Origin: Flavobacteriales bacterium
Lineage (GTDB): Bacteria > Bacteroidota > Bacteroidia > Flavobacteriales_F > PHOS-HE28
Length of the DNA stretch: 64,000 nt
Direction of reading: 5' to 3'
Assembly (NCBI GenBank): GCA_020635675.1
Contig: JACJZJ010000004.1
Span: 186,001 to 250,000, forward strand
The translations under genes and the position numbers were made by a program. Shown piece by piece: positions 45,051 to 53,388 of this stretch (position 1 is the first letter of the stretch; every line of letters begins with the position of its first letter). A model generated the notes under the pieces. That model made no database searches, was not told the origin of the DNA, and was given only the letters and a program-made list of their open reading frames with translations.

Positions 45051-45067
45051 CGGGACCTTCGGTCCCG
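45051..45067 (+). terminator. Possible short hairpin
   Basis: CGGGACC (45051-45057) pairs with GGTCCCG (45061-45067) around a TTC loop, between the propeller gene and the small ORF at 45083. It has no T-run, and could end the upstream transcript or form part of the small ORF's leader. Confidence 0.35.
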
Positions 45068-45082
45068 GATCAACCCACGACC

Positions 45083-45265
45083 ATGACGATAGGACGCTGC
45101 AAACACGGCAAGTTCGACAGGAAGGACCTCGGCCGCGTGCTGGACCTGCGCACACGCATGCTCTTGAACGAAGTGCTGCGCGCCCCTCGTGGCCGCTCGA
45201 TCGAGGCCTACATCAAAGCCTTCAGGTCAGCGGATATCGGACCAAGGACGGGCCGGTCAGGGTAG
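45083..45265 (+). CDS. Possible small basic protein
   Basis: A 60-codon frame with Arg- and Lys-rich sequence (GRCKHGKFDRKDLGRVLDLR, MLLNEVLRAPRGR). Third positions are mostly G or C across the first 50 codons, as in the true genes nearby. It overlaps the convergent large gene by 9 bp. No family is recognised and no ribosome-binding signal is obvious; the evidence is codon pattern only. It could be a chance open frame in a GC-rich gap. Confidence 0.35.
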   Translation: MTIGRCKHGKFDRKDLGRVLDLRTRMLLNEVLRAPRGRSIEAYIKAFRSADIGPRTGRSG

Positions 45266-48200
45266 CTGTTCGCTGCGGATCGCCGTTGGGACCGTTCCTC
45301 CGACATTGGCGATGATCGGATCCCTATCGTTGTTCGAACCCGCGTATTTGACGAAGCCGTCCAAATTGACATCCGACCTGTGATAGCCGCTGATCGTGGC
45401 GGTCGGAACAAGGCCACCGATGGCCACGAGGATCGGGTCTCGATCATTGCCGGCGCCCGCGTATTTCAGCACTCCGTCGTTCACTACGTTGCCGCTCCAA
45501 AGCGCATATCGGCCATTGCTCAATTGCTTGCGCGCGTTGGACCCATGTACAAGGGTGGTCGCCAGGGTGAGGTCGATCGCCCGCTCCTTTGTGTTCAGCG
45601 TCTGTGACGCGAAGGTCATCACACCGAGATGATTGCGATGCCGGACCGCAACGTAGTATTGGTCCGCAGGCACATTGAAAAGAAGTCGGGGATAACCATC
45701 AACGCCCACCACATCGCCATCACGTTGCAACAGGGCGCATTTCGTGGCGACGATCTGTGAAGGCGTGTTCTTGTTCCGAAGCTCCACCAATACCCAGTCC
45801 ACGATGGCGTTGGCCCCCGTCACCGTGAACATCGACCCGGACGCGGTCTCCCCTCCCCCACCCATTGCCTGGGTGTAGCCCAGTCCTGTGTAGGGCTCCG
45901 TTGTGGGCAGAAGACCACCGGTGCGCAAGGCATCACGCATGAGGTTGGCCTGTACATCGAACGCACCCTGCAACAACACACGGACGGTGACGCTGGGCGG
46001 ACAGTCCTGCCAGGGCGCGAGATAGCTGCCCGCGATGATCGTGGGCGTTGGAGCCCCCGGTCGCTCCCACCACAGCGCGCAATGGTCACCGCCGCTCCCC
46101 TCCTTCTGTAGCATTTCCACATAGTAGTAGGCACCTGCCACCAGGTTGAGCGCTGTGCTGCGCTGGGAGGAATACTTGTTCAACTGCGTTTCACCCGTAT
46201 AGCCAGGGATGGAGCAGACGACCTGCTTGTATTTCGGCTCCGCGTTCGCGCTGAGATATACGACGCTCGCATCGTCGGAAGTGGCGGTGAGGTAGTATGT
46301 GCCTGTGGTCGGTGCGATGATGTATCCCCGGATCCTTGTACCGTAGTTGTTCGTGAAGTTCGTCGGGCCTTTGAACTGCGTCGGGTAGGTGGAACCGCTC
46401 GGTGAGTCGGGATAGGTGGGTGCGTTCAGCAGATCACTGACCGAGGATCCGGTGATGTTGTACCAGAACTCACGCAGCACCGAGCCCGTGGGTCCGACAC
46501 ATTGCGGGGGTGCCAGACCCACCACACCGATCACCGTGGATGCCTGGCCCGTGAGCCCATCGTTGTCGGTCACGGTCAGCAGCACTTGGTGATCTCCGGT
46601 ATCGGTGAAGGTGTGTGACGGGTTCGGCCCGCTCGCGGTAGCACCGTCCCCAAAGTCCCAGGCATATGAGGCGATACCCCCGGGATCATAGCTCGAACCG
46701 CCATCGAAGTGGACGAGCAGGGGGCCGGGGCCGAACTGCACATCCGCCTGGATGAGCGCGGTCGGAGGGATCGCCTGGCAACGCGGATAGATGTACTTCG
46801 TCGCCGTTGCGGACAGCCCACCCGGATCGGCGACCGTAAGGGTGATCTCGTAGTAGTAGGTCTCCCCATCGCAACCCACTCCGCTGATCACCGTCGATGT
46901 GAGATGATCATGGTCGGTGGCCTCCGGATGCGTATGGCTATTGTGGTGCAGGATGGTGCGCCAGCTGTAGGTGAGCAGGGGGTCGCTGTGCTCCGCGTCG
47001 GTCACGTTCGCCTCCAGCACATAGATCGTATCGATCCCGACGGGGTACATGCTGCCGTTCACGATGCTCGTGATGGCAACGACCGGCGGCGTGTTGTTCA
47101 CGCTCACGATGAGATGGAACTGACCGGTCTGGTTCCCGGTGTCCGTCACCGTCAGTGTTACATCATAGGTGGTCGGCGTGTTGGGGGCCGCATTGAACGT
47201 GTGGCCCGGTGACACCTGGGTGCTGGTGCCGCCATCGCCGAAATTCCAGGAATAGGTCAGAGGCCCCCCCTCCGGATCGTACGATGCACTACCGTTGAAG
47301 GAGACAAGCAGCGGACCGGGGCCATATTGCACGCTTTGTGTGGCCATGGCCACCGGCGGCAGGTCGATCGCCTGCGTGTAGCAGATCCGACGCAGCGTGT
47401 TGCTCAGGTAGTTGATGTACCAGATGCATCCGTCCGGACCGGAACCGATCCACGTCAGCGGTCCCAGGTTGGAGGCGAAATCGTGCACTTCGACCGGCTG
47501 ATCGTTGGCATCGAATTCGAACCGTCTGATCCAACCCGCGGCATAATCCCCATGAAAATAGACGTTCTGATAGCCTTGCGGCAGGTTCGTCCCATCGACC
47601 CAGATCCCGCCCAGCGAAGCATATCCGCCGAAGCGCGGACCGGGCACCGGCGAGTTCGGGTCGTCCAGGTCATAGGTGACGGCATTGGTCCCGCTGTAAG
47701 CTCCGCAGCGCGATTCATTCCCATGCATCCAGTCGATCGCCGGACGGGCATGGAAGAAATGGGGAATGCCGGCCGGCACCTGCGCCGCCGGATTGCAAGG
47801 GTTCGGGTGTTTGTTCAGATGGTCCAGGTCGTCCTGCTTCAAGAGGTCCTGGAAATTGAAATACTGCTGCGTGCAGTTCACGCCGTCGTACAGTGGGTTG
47901 ACCGCATCCAGGTCGGCCGTCGCCAGCGCCTGATAGTCCGGTTGCGGCCCCATGCCCTCGAACAACGGCCAACCGAAATTCATCCCTCCCTCCGTGCAAA
48001 CGTTCAGGTCCTCCCAGGTGTTCCAACCCACGTCACCGATGTAGAGGGTGCCTGGATCCCCGGCAGCGGGATCGGGGCTTCCCGTACCCGGACGCAAGGT
48101 CATGCGATAGGGGTTGCGGAGGCCCATGGCCCACATCCGCGACCTTGGCGCACGTGGATGCACGGGATCGTAGTAGGGATTGCTGGCGACGCCATCACCG

Positions 48201-48979
48201 GTGTTCGGATCGAGGCGAAGCACCTTGCCGTTGAGACAATCCACCAACTGCGATCGGAACGCACCGACGTTCTCGGCAGGCCGGATGATCCCATCGCTCA
48301 GGGCCTGCGCATAGTACGTAGATCCATCATTTCCCCCGTCCGCGGTGAGGTAGTCCGCACCATCGCCACAACTGGCCAGGAGCGTGCCATCCGCACCGAA
48401 CAGGAGCGTGCCGGTGCTGTGCGATTCGAAAAGTAGAGGGACTCCGGTCTCCTTCGTCTCCCCGAGCAGCACGGTCCGACTGTTCAGGTCCGTTGCATTG
48501 TAGTTCGGACCCAGGGCCGTGTAGCGCGTGATCCGCATGATGGTCGCGGAGAAATAGTCGTTCGTGGTCGGGCTGTAGGATCCCGTGCCGTAGTTCATCA
48601 GGTGGTGCCGGTCCACTGTGTACATCAAATAGAAGCGACCGTTGCTGAGGAACTGGGGGTCGAGCACGAATCCGAGCATGCCATGATCACGCCAGTTCCC
48701 GACCTCCTCGCTGATGTCGATAAGCGGGGTGGGTTGCACCACGCCATTGATCACGATCCACACCTTTCCTCGCTTTTCCCACACGTACATGCGACCGTTG
48801 CCGTCCCACGTCGCACCGACCGGCTCATCGAATCCACCCACCACACTGACATCCGCGAAATCCGTCGGGACCGTCTGTGCGTTCGATCTCAGGGGACGCA
48901 GGAAAAGCGATCCGAGGCCGACCAGCGCAATATGTATCAAGGCCGCAAGGCGGGTACCACCCGGCAAATAAACACGCAT
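45257..48979 (-). CDS. Large secreted PQQ-type propeller with PKD, PA14 and C-terminal repeat module
   Basis: A 1240-aa secreted protein. After the signal peptide (LAALIHIALVGLGSLFLRPL region), residues 35-550 form a sugar-dehydrogenase-like propeller (LFGADGTLLASCGDGAD, MGLRNPYRMTL, YIGDVGWNTWED). Two PKD domains follow (about 560-650 and 780-860, each with FGDG), separated by an Ig-like domain. A PA14 domain covers about 880-1000 (GTYYLTATSDDASVVYL). The last 85 residues hold two copies of a KYAGxxNDRDPI motif with a DVNLDG acidic loop, in place of a standard T9SS tail. The role is probably binding or oxidising extracellular glycans. A -7 box (TATTTTTG) lies 28 bp upstream. Confidence 0.82.
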   Translation of the reverse strand: MRVYLPGGTRLAALIHIALVGLGSLFLRPLRSNAQTVPTDFADVSVVGGFDEPVGATWDGNGRMYVWEKRGKVWIVINGVVQPTPLIDISEEVGNWRDHGMLGFVLDPQFLSNGRFYLMYTVDRHHLMNYGTGSYSPTTNDYFSATIMRITRYTALGPNYNATDLNSRTVLLGETKETGVPLLFESHSTGTLLFGADGTLLASCGDGADYLTADGGNDGSTYYAQALSDGIIRPAENVGAFRSQLVDCLNGKVLRLDPNTGDGVASNPYYDPVHPRAPRSRMWAMGLRNPYRMTLRPGTGSPDPAAGDPGTLYIGDVGWNTWEDLNVCTEGGMNFGWPLFEGMGPQPDYQALATADLDAVNPLYDGVNCTQQYFNFQDLLKQDDLDHLNKHPNPCNPAAQVPAGIPHFFHARPAIDWMHGNESRCGAYSGTNAVTYDLDDPNSPVPGPRFGGYASLGGIWVDGTNLPQGYQNVYFHGDYAAGWIRRFEFDANDQPVEVHDFASNLGPLTWIGSGPDGCIWYINYLSNTLRRICYTQAIDLPPVAMATQSVQYGPGPLLVSFNGSASYDPEGGPLTYSWNFGDGGTSTQVSPGHTFNAAPNTPTTYDVTLTVTDTGNQTGQFHLIVSVNNTPPVVAITSIVNGSMYPVGIDTIYVLEANVTDAEHSDPLLTYSWRTILHHNSHTHPEATDHDHLTSTVISGVGCDGETYYYEITLTVADPGGLSATATKYIYPRCQAIPPTALIQADVQFGPGPLLVHFDGGSSYDPGGIASYAWDFGDGATASGPNPSHTFTDTGDHQVLLTVTDNDGLTGQASTVIGVVGLAPPQCVGPTGSVLREFWYNITGSSVSDLLNAPTYPDSPSGSTYPTQFKGPTNFTNNYGTRIRGYIIAPTTGTYYLTATSDDASVVYLSANAEPKYKQVVCSIPGYTGETQLNKYSSQRSTALNLVAGAYYYVEMLQKEGSGGDHCALWWERPGAPTPTIIAGSYLAPWQDCPPSVTVRVLLQGAFDVQANLMRDALRTGGLLPTTEPYTGLGYTQAMGGGGETASGSMFTVTGANAIVDWVLVELRNKNTPSQIVATKCALLQRDGDVVGVDGYPRLLFNVPADQYYVAVRHRNHLGVMTFASQTLNTKERAIDLTLATTLVHGSNARKQLSNGRYALWSGNVVNDGVLKYAGAGNDRDPILVAIGGLVPTATISGYHRSDVNLDGFVKYAGSNNDRDPIIANVGGTVPTAIRSEQLP

Positions 48980-49007
48980 GGATGGAGGACTTTTTGAAAT
49001 TCGTCTA

Positions 49008-49015
49008 CAAAAATA
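49008..49015 (-). promoter_or_regulatory. -7 element TATTTTTG
   Basis: Perfect TAnnTTTG match on the minus strand, 28 bp before the ATG at 48979. A TTG upstream in the same orientation may be the -33 box, though the spacer (about 21 bp) is long. Confidence 0.55.
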
Positions 49016-49047
49016 CCGCGCTCGTCGACGAAATGTCAATGCATACG

Positions 49048-49055
49048 TACATTGG
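49048..49055 (+). promoter_or_regulatory. Candidate -7 element TACATTGG before acyP
   Basis: Seven of eight bases match TAnnTTTG, 4 bp before the ATG at 49060. It helps choose that start among four nearby ATG codons. Confidence 0.35.
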
Positions 49056-49059
49056 AGAC

Positions 49060-49347
49060 ATGCCGATCCACCGGGAGATGATCGGATCCCGCATACGCGT
49101 GTTGGGCAAGGTGCAGGGGGTCTGGTTCCGCAAGCACACGGCCGAAAAAGCGGAGCAGCTTGGGTTGAGCGGCTGGGTGCGCAACGAACCCGACGGTAGC
49201 GTGCTCATCCACGCGGAGGGTGCGGCAGAAGCGCTGGAGAAGTTCCTTCACTGGTGTGGAACAGGACCGCCAAGCGCCAATGTGGTCGAAGTAGACTCCT
49301 CCCCAACACCTCCGGAAGGCTTTGACCGGTTCATCATCCGGCGCTGA
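49060..49347 (+). CDS. acyP: Acylphosphatase
   Basis: A 95-aa enzyme that hydrolyses acyl phosphates. The active-site segment VQGVWFRKHT carries the catalytic Arg24, and WVRNEPDGSV carries the catalytic Asn42. The fold length (about 90 aa) matches the family. Four candidate ATG codons lie between 49033 and 49078. ATG at 49060 is preferred because a -7-like box ends 4 bp upstream; ATG at 49078 would also give a complete domain. It is divergent from the large propeller gene and shares an AT-rich 80-bp promoter region with it. Confidence 0.92.
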   Translation: MPIHREMIGSRIRVLGKVQGVWFRKHTAEKAEQLGLSGWVRNEPDGSVLIHAEGAAEALEKFLHWCGTGPPSANVVEVDSSPTPPEGFDRFIIRR

Positions 49348-49356
49348 CGGACCCAT

Positions 49357-49376
49357 CGGGCATCGCGATATGCCCG
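49357..49376. terminator. Hairpin between convergent genes
   Basis: CGGGCAT (49357-49363) pairs with ATGCCCG (49370-49376) around a 6-nt loop, in the 36-bp gap between acyP and the convergent radical SAM gene. It could act in both directions. Confidence 0.5.
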
Positions 49377-49383
49377 GCTCCCC

Positions 49384-50451
49384 CTAGTTGAACAGGTCCA
49401 GTTGCCCACCCGTGGGCCTTTGGAACCGCGAACGGTCCAATTCCGGCATAAAGCGCCTCTGGAAGTAGCGCTGCGAGAAGATCCTGAAAACGTCGGCGAT
49501 GTTCTCCGCAAAGGCACCCTCCCCGCGCATGCGTCGACCGGATCGCGCGTCGGCCAACGACCCTCCATGCGCCATGCTCGTCTGTGCGATCACCTTGGCG
49601 GCGCGATCGGGCAGGTGCGTCCGCAGCCAGCGAACGAACACGTCCTTCACCGCACCGTTGACGCGAAGGACGGTGTAGCCGGCGGCCCTTGCACCCGCTT
49701 CAGCGGCCGCTTCCAGCAAGGCGGGTATTTCCTTGTCGTTCAATGCGGGGATCACGGGTGCGATCATCGCGCGAACGGGGATGCCCGCATCCGCCAGCGT
49801 CCGGATCGCCCGCAATCGTTGCACGGTCGTGCTCGTGCGTGGCTCCATCTTCCGGCGCAGGTCCTCGTTCATCGTGGTCAGGCTGATGGCCACGGAAACA
49901 AGACCCAGTTCCGCCATTTCACCCAGCAGATCGACATCGCGCAAAATGAGCGCGTTCTTGGTGATCACTCCGGCCGGGTGGCGATGGGCCGACAGGACCT
50001 GCAGCAGTTTCCGCGTAAGGCCCTCTTTCCGCTCGACCGGCTGGTAGGGGTCCGTAGCACCGGCGATCATTATCGGTTCCGGTCGCCAGGAAGGTGCTTG
50101 AAGCGTTCGGACGAGCAGCTCCGGTGCATTGCGTTTCACAAGCACGATCTGCTCAAAATCCAAACCCGCGCTGTAACCCCAATATTCATGTGTCGGCCGT
50201 GCGTAGCAGTAGCTGCACCCATGCTCACATCCCTGGTAGGGATTCATGCTTCTTGCGAACGGCAGGTCGGGCGAGCGGACCTGGTTCACGATGGTCTTCG
50301 GGAAGGTCTCGATGAAGCGGGTCACCTGATGTGGGTCATCAGGCACATCGATGCCTTCCCAATGCACCACACCGTACTGCTGCCGGAGGAACCGGTTCCT
50401 CACCTGTTCCTCCGCACCGCGCCCCTTGACCGGCTTTCCGTCGATCGGCAT
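49384..50451 (-). CDS. PA0069-family radical SAM protein
   Basis: A 355-aa radical SAM protein with the cluster motif NPYQGCEHGCSYCYARPTHE (Cys75, Cys79, Cys82, CX3CX2C). Further family segments are GATDPYQPVERKEGLTR and RTLADAGIPVRAMIAPVIPALND. The family, called PA0069 or SPL-like, is widespread and its substrate is not established. The C-terminal Arg-rich tail (RRMRGEGAFAENIADVFRIF) is typical. ATG at 50451 begins PIDGKPVKGRGA, the family's usual opening. A TATCTTCT sequence upstream is a weak promoter candidate. Confidence 0.88.
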   Translation of the reverse strand: MPIDGKPVKGRGAEEQVRNRFLRQQYGVVHWEGIDVPDDPHQVTRFIETFPKTIVNQVRSPDLPFARSMNPYQGCEHGCSYCYARPTHEYWGYSAGLDFEQIVLVKRNAPELLVRTLQAPSWRPEPIMIAGATDPYQPVERKEGLTRKLLQVLSAHRHPAGVITKNALILRDVDLLGEMAELGLVSVAISLTTMNEDLRRKMEPRTSTTVQRLRAIRTLADAGIPVRAMIAPVIPALNDKEIPALLEAAAEAGARAAGYTVLRVNGAVKDVFVRWLRTHLPDRAAKVIAQTSMAHGGSLADARSGRRMRGEGAFAENIADVFRIFSQRYFQRRFMPELDRSRFQRPTGGQLDLFN

Positions 50452-50517
50452 GTGCAGAAGATAGTGTCGGATCACGAACCCTTGATCTTCCCTGACACGA
50501 TGCCCGCATCGCTCGGT

Positions 50518-50525
50518 TAATTTCG
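50518..50525 (+). promoter_or_regulatory. -7 element TAATTTCG
   Basis: TAnnTTCG-type element 32 bp before the ATG at 50558 of the TolB-like lipoprotein gene. Confidence 0.5.
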
Positions 50526-50557
50526 CGACCCCGACAACGGAACTACGCCCCACCCGA

Positions 50558-51724
50558 ATGCGCCCTTCCGAGATCCCCCTGATCCCCCTGGCTGCCATCA
50601 TCGCACTCGCATCATGCGGGGAGCGGCCCATGGAACAGAAGTCAACGACCAAGACCACTGCACTTCAGAGCACCTGGCCGGACGACTCGCTCATCCGCCC
50701 CCTGGAACACAAGCATTTCAAGCATTTGAAGCAGCTCACGTTCGGTGGTGACAACGCGGAGGCCTACTGGAGCTTCGGTGGTGACATGCTCACTTTCCAG
50801 GTCACCAATATGGCCTGGGGCGACACCTGCGATCAGATCCGGATCTTCGACCCCTTCCACGATGACCTGAGACAAGGCCCTCCGCGGTCGCTCAGCATTG
50901 CGCGTGGTCGCAATACGTGCAGTTACTTCCTGCCCGGCGATAGCCTGGTGCTGTTCGCAAGCACGAGCGCGGACGGCGCACAATGCCCGCCGGTCCCGGA
51001 GCGGAAGCCGGGGGGCAAGTACGTGTGGCCGATCTATGCCACCTACGACATCTACGTCAGTGACCTCAAGGGACAGGTCCGCCGGAAGCTCACGGATGTC
51101 GCTGGATATGATGCGGAAGCCACGGTATCCCCGAAAGGTGATCGCATCGTGTTCACCTCGATGCGCGACGGCGACCTCGACCTCTACACGATGAACATCG
51201 ATGGCAGCGATGTGAAGCGCATCACCAATACACTGGGCTATGATGGCGGCGCCTTTTTCAGTCCGGATGGCACCCAGCTGGTCTGGCGCGCATCACGCCC
51301 CTCCTCGGAAGTGGAAGTGAAGGAATACAAGGACCTGCTGGCCGAGGGCCTTGTTCAGCCCACACAGATGGAATTGTTCGTCGCCAACGCGGACGGCAGC
51401 GATGCCCGACAGATCACACACCTGGGTCAGGCCAATTGGGCACCATACTGGCATCCCGGCGGCAGGAAGATCCTGTTCGCCAGCAATCACAAAACGGACC
51501 GCGGGTTCCCCTTCACCTTGTACCTCGTCGATCTTGACGGGAACGCCTTGGAGCAGGTGACCGAAAGCGACATGTTCGACGCCTTCCCGGTATTCAGCCC
51601 GGACGGCCGGTATCTCGTGTTCAGCAGCAATCGCCATGGGAGCACCCCCCACGAGACCGATCTGTTCCTCGCCGAATGGCAGGACCTGCCCGACTCAGCG
51701 CTTGAGGAAGCGACCGATCGCTAG
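50558..51724 (+). CDS. TolB-like propeller lipoprotein
   Basis: A 388-aa lipoprotein with lipobox ALASC (Cys20) and a PD40/TolB-like beta-propeller made of repeats such as ATVSPKGDRIVFTSMRDGD, FFSPDGTQLVWRAS, YWHPGGRKILFASN and VFSPDGRYLVFSSN. Such propellers often mediate protein-protein contacts at the envelope. It is not adjacent to tol or pal genes, so it is not called TolB itself. It overlaps the convergent T9SS gene by 30 bp. Confidence 0.82.
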   Translation: MRPSEIPLIPLAAIIALASCGERPMEQKSTTKTTALQSTWPDDSLIRPLEHKHFKHLKQLTFGGDNAEAYWSFGGDMLTFQVTNMAWGDTCDQIRIFDPFHDDLRQGPPRSLSIARGRNTCSYFLPGDSLVLFASTSADGAQCPPVPERKPGGKYVWPIYATYDIYVSDLKGQVRRKLTDVAGYDAEATVSPKGDRIVFTSMRDGDLDLYTMNIDGSDVKRITNTLGYDGGAFFSPDGTQLVWRASRPSSEVEVKEYKDLLAEGLVQPTQMELFVANADGSDARQITHLGQANWAPYWHPGGRKILFASNHKTDRGFPFTLYLVDLDGNALEQVTESDMFDAFPVFSPDGRYLVFSSNRHGSTPHETDLFLAEWQDLPDSALEEATDR

Positions 51725-52531
51725 ACCGGTCGTGCTCCTGACACGAAGGATGTAAACACCGGGTCTCAGCGCGGACACATCCAGCGGATCAGTGAGCGGA
51801 TCGGTACCGGATCGGATGGCCCTTCCCATGCCGTCGAGGACCTCCCACCCGTCGACATGTGCGTCCGAAAGGGACACGTGCAACAACTCGCCCACCGGGT
51901 CCGGCCAAACGCGCAGCGGGATCGTCCCGGCATCGGTGATGCCCACAGGCGGATCGCAGACCGATACGAGCATATCGTCCAGGTACCAGCCCGATTTGTT
52001 CACCACCGCCGTGGCATGCAGCACGAAGGCGATGGCCACGTTCGATTGTCCGAGATAGGGCGTCAGGTCGACACTGCGCGCCTGCCAACCGACCACGGAC
52101 TGGGTAGTGTCATTGAAGTAGACCTGTGTGCCATTGACCGACACATAGATCCAATCGAAGTTGACGAACACCTGGAACCACTGGTACCACTCCAAGGTCG
52201 CCTCGGTGAAGCTAGGGGTGCTCAGGTCCACCGTGAGCGTGAGGGTGCTCTCCAGACCTGAATTGTCGTAACAGCCATCAAGATTGTTGGCCCAGCCGTT
52301 GTTGCCCGAGTGCGCACCGGGAGGATCCAAATATGGCGGGCTATCACAGGTTCCGTCGGTCAGCAGCGTGGGAACGATGCCCCACTCCCAGTCCCCGTAG
52401 CCACCGACCACCAAGCCCCCATCATCGGTCTCGAAGCTGCTGAAGTAGATCGTGTCGATGTTGGCGCACTGCGCCCAGGTCCCCAAGGGAACAAGGACAA
52501 GCGCAACAAGAAGTGCGTAGTGTCGGACCAT
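51695..52531 (-). CDS. Small T9SS-exported jelly-roll protein
   Basis: A 278-aa secreted protein: signal peptide (YALLVALVLVPLGTWAQ), then a MAM/jelly-roll-like domain (residues 22-190) opening IYFSSFETDDGG and containing TLEWYQWFQVFVNFDWIYVS, VVGWQARSVDLTPYLGQ and GWYLDDMLVSVC. A T9SS type A domain follows (VWPDPVGELLHVSL, LRPGVYILRV). It may bind ligands at the surface. ATG at 52531 starts the signal peptide. The 30-bp overlap with the convergent lipoprotein gene puts the end of the sorting domain inside it. Confidence 0.78.
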   Translation of the reverse strand: MVRHYALLVALVLVPLGTWAQCANIDTIYFSSFETDDGGLVVGGYGDWEWGIVPTLLTDGTCDSPPYLDPPGAHSGNNGWANNLDGCYDNSGLESTLTLTVDLSTPSFTEATLEWYQWFQVFVNFDWIYVSVNGTQVYFNDTTQSVVGWQARSVDLTPYLGQSNVAIAFVLHATAVVNKSGWYLDDMLVSVCDPPVGITDAGTIPLRVWPDPVGELLHVSLSDAHVDGWEVLDGMGRAIRSGTDPLTDPLDVSALRPGVYILRVRSTTGLAIGRFLKR

Positions 52532-52567
52532 CGTGAACGGTTTTGAGCTATGTGAATATAGGCGATC

Positions 52568-52924
52568 ATGAAAGAGCGCGCATGGCGATCTTCGCGGGAA
52601 ATGCGCAACGATGCACATCGGGGCGAATGGCTCCAGCGTTTGGCCAGGCGCTGGAAGATCTCGCCTGGTCGCGCCCTGGTGGTCCTTCTGGTGTTCGCAT
52701 GCACGGGAACCACGGTCGTCCTGATCAAACGCCCCCTCTTGGACCGGGTCGCAGGTGATGGGCAGGTTCCGGTCATATTCTCCGTACTGTACTACTTCCT
52801 GATCCTGCCCGTCTACAATCTTCTGCTGTTGATCTATGGCCTGCTGCTCGGGCAATTCGGCTTCTTCTGGGCGTTCGAAAAGCGGCTCCTGAAGCGCGTG
52901 TTCGGATGGCTCCGGTCAAGGTGA
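52568..52924 (+). CDS. DUF6787-like small membrane protein
   Basis: A 118-aa membrane protein with two hydrophobic segments (ALVVLLVFACTGTTVVLI and VLYYFLILPVYNLLLLIYGL), ending GQFGFFWAFEKRLLKRV. The layout RRWKISPGRALVVLL, then membrane segments, then GQFGFFW matches small Bacteroidota proteins placed in DUF6787. Their function is unknown. An internal ATG at 52601 is an alternative start. It overlaps the convergent vsr gene by 9 bp. Confidence 0.7.
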   Translation: MKERAWRSSREMRNDAHRGEWLQRLARRWKISPGRALVVLLVFACTGTTVVLIKRPLLDRVAGDGQVPVIFSVLYYFLILPVYNLLLLIYGLLLGQFGFFWAFEKRLLKRVFGWLRSR

Positions 52925-53368
52925 CCTTCCATCCAGCGCGCGTGCCACCCTGCCCGCTTGCCGGTCCGGGTCCCGTTCCACCTGGCACTCCCAGATGGTA
53001 ACGACCCGCCAGCCTGCCGCGCGCAGCGCTTTGGATTTTCGGCGGTCACGCACCTTGTTCCGGTCCAGTTTGTCGTTCCAAAAGCCCTTGTGGGTCTTGG
53101 GCCTTCGTGGGCGGCAATAAGGACAACCGTGCCAAAAGCACCCGTGAACGAACACGGCCACTTTCGGACCAACGAAGGTGATGTCCGGCCGACCGGGAAC
53201 CTTCGCAAAATGCAGCCGATACCCCTTGAGACCGGCCAGCCGAAGGGCGCGCCTCAATATCAACTCGGGCGTGGTGTTCTTCGCGCGGATCCTGCTCATC
53301 AACGCGCTCGTTCGGGAATGCCGGGGTACCGGGGCACGGCCGTCGCGGATGTACTTCCGTTCGGACAT
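52916..53368 (-). CDS. vsr: Very short patch repair endonuclease (Vsr)
   Basis: A 150-aa endonuclease that nicks at T:G mismatches left by deamination of 5-methylcytosine. Family segments are all visible: MSRIRAKNTTPELILRRAL, GRPDITFVGPKVAVFVHGCF followed by WHGC, NKVRDRRKSKALRAAGWRV and WECQVERD. Asp in GRPDI and the His residues in VHGCFWH fit the catalytic and metal sites. Vsr genes are usually next to a cytosine-5 methyltransferase gene, but none is adjacent here, so it is an orphan. ATG at 53368 begins SERKYIRDGR. It has no mobile-element context. Confidence 0.92.
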   Translation of the reverse strand: MSERKYIRDGRAPVPRHSRTSALMSRIRAKNTTPELILRRALRLAGLKGYRLHFAKVPGRPDITFVGPKVAVFVHGCFWHGCPYCRPRRPKTHKGFWNDKLDRNKVRDRRKSKALRAAGWRVVTIWECQVERDPDRQAGRVARALDGRSP

Positions 53369-53388
53369 GACACGAACATACGATCCGA

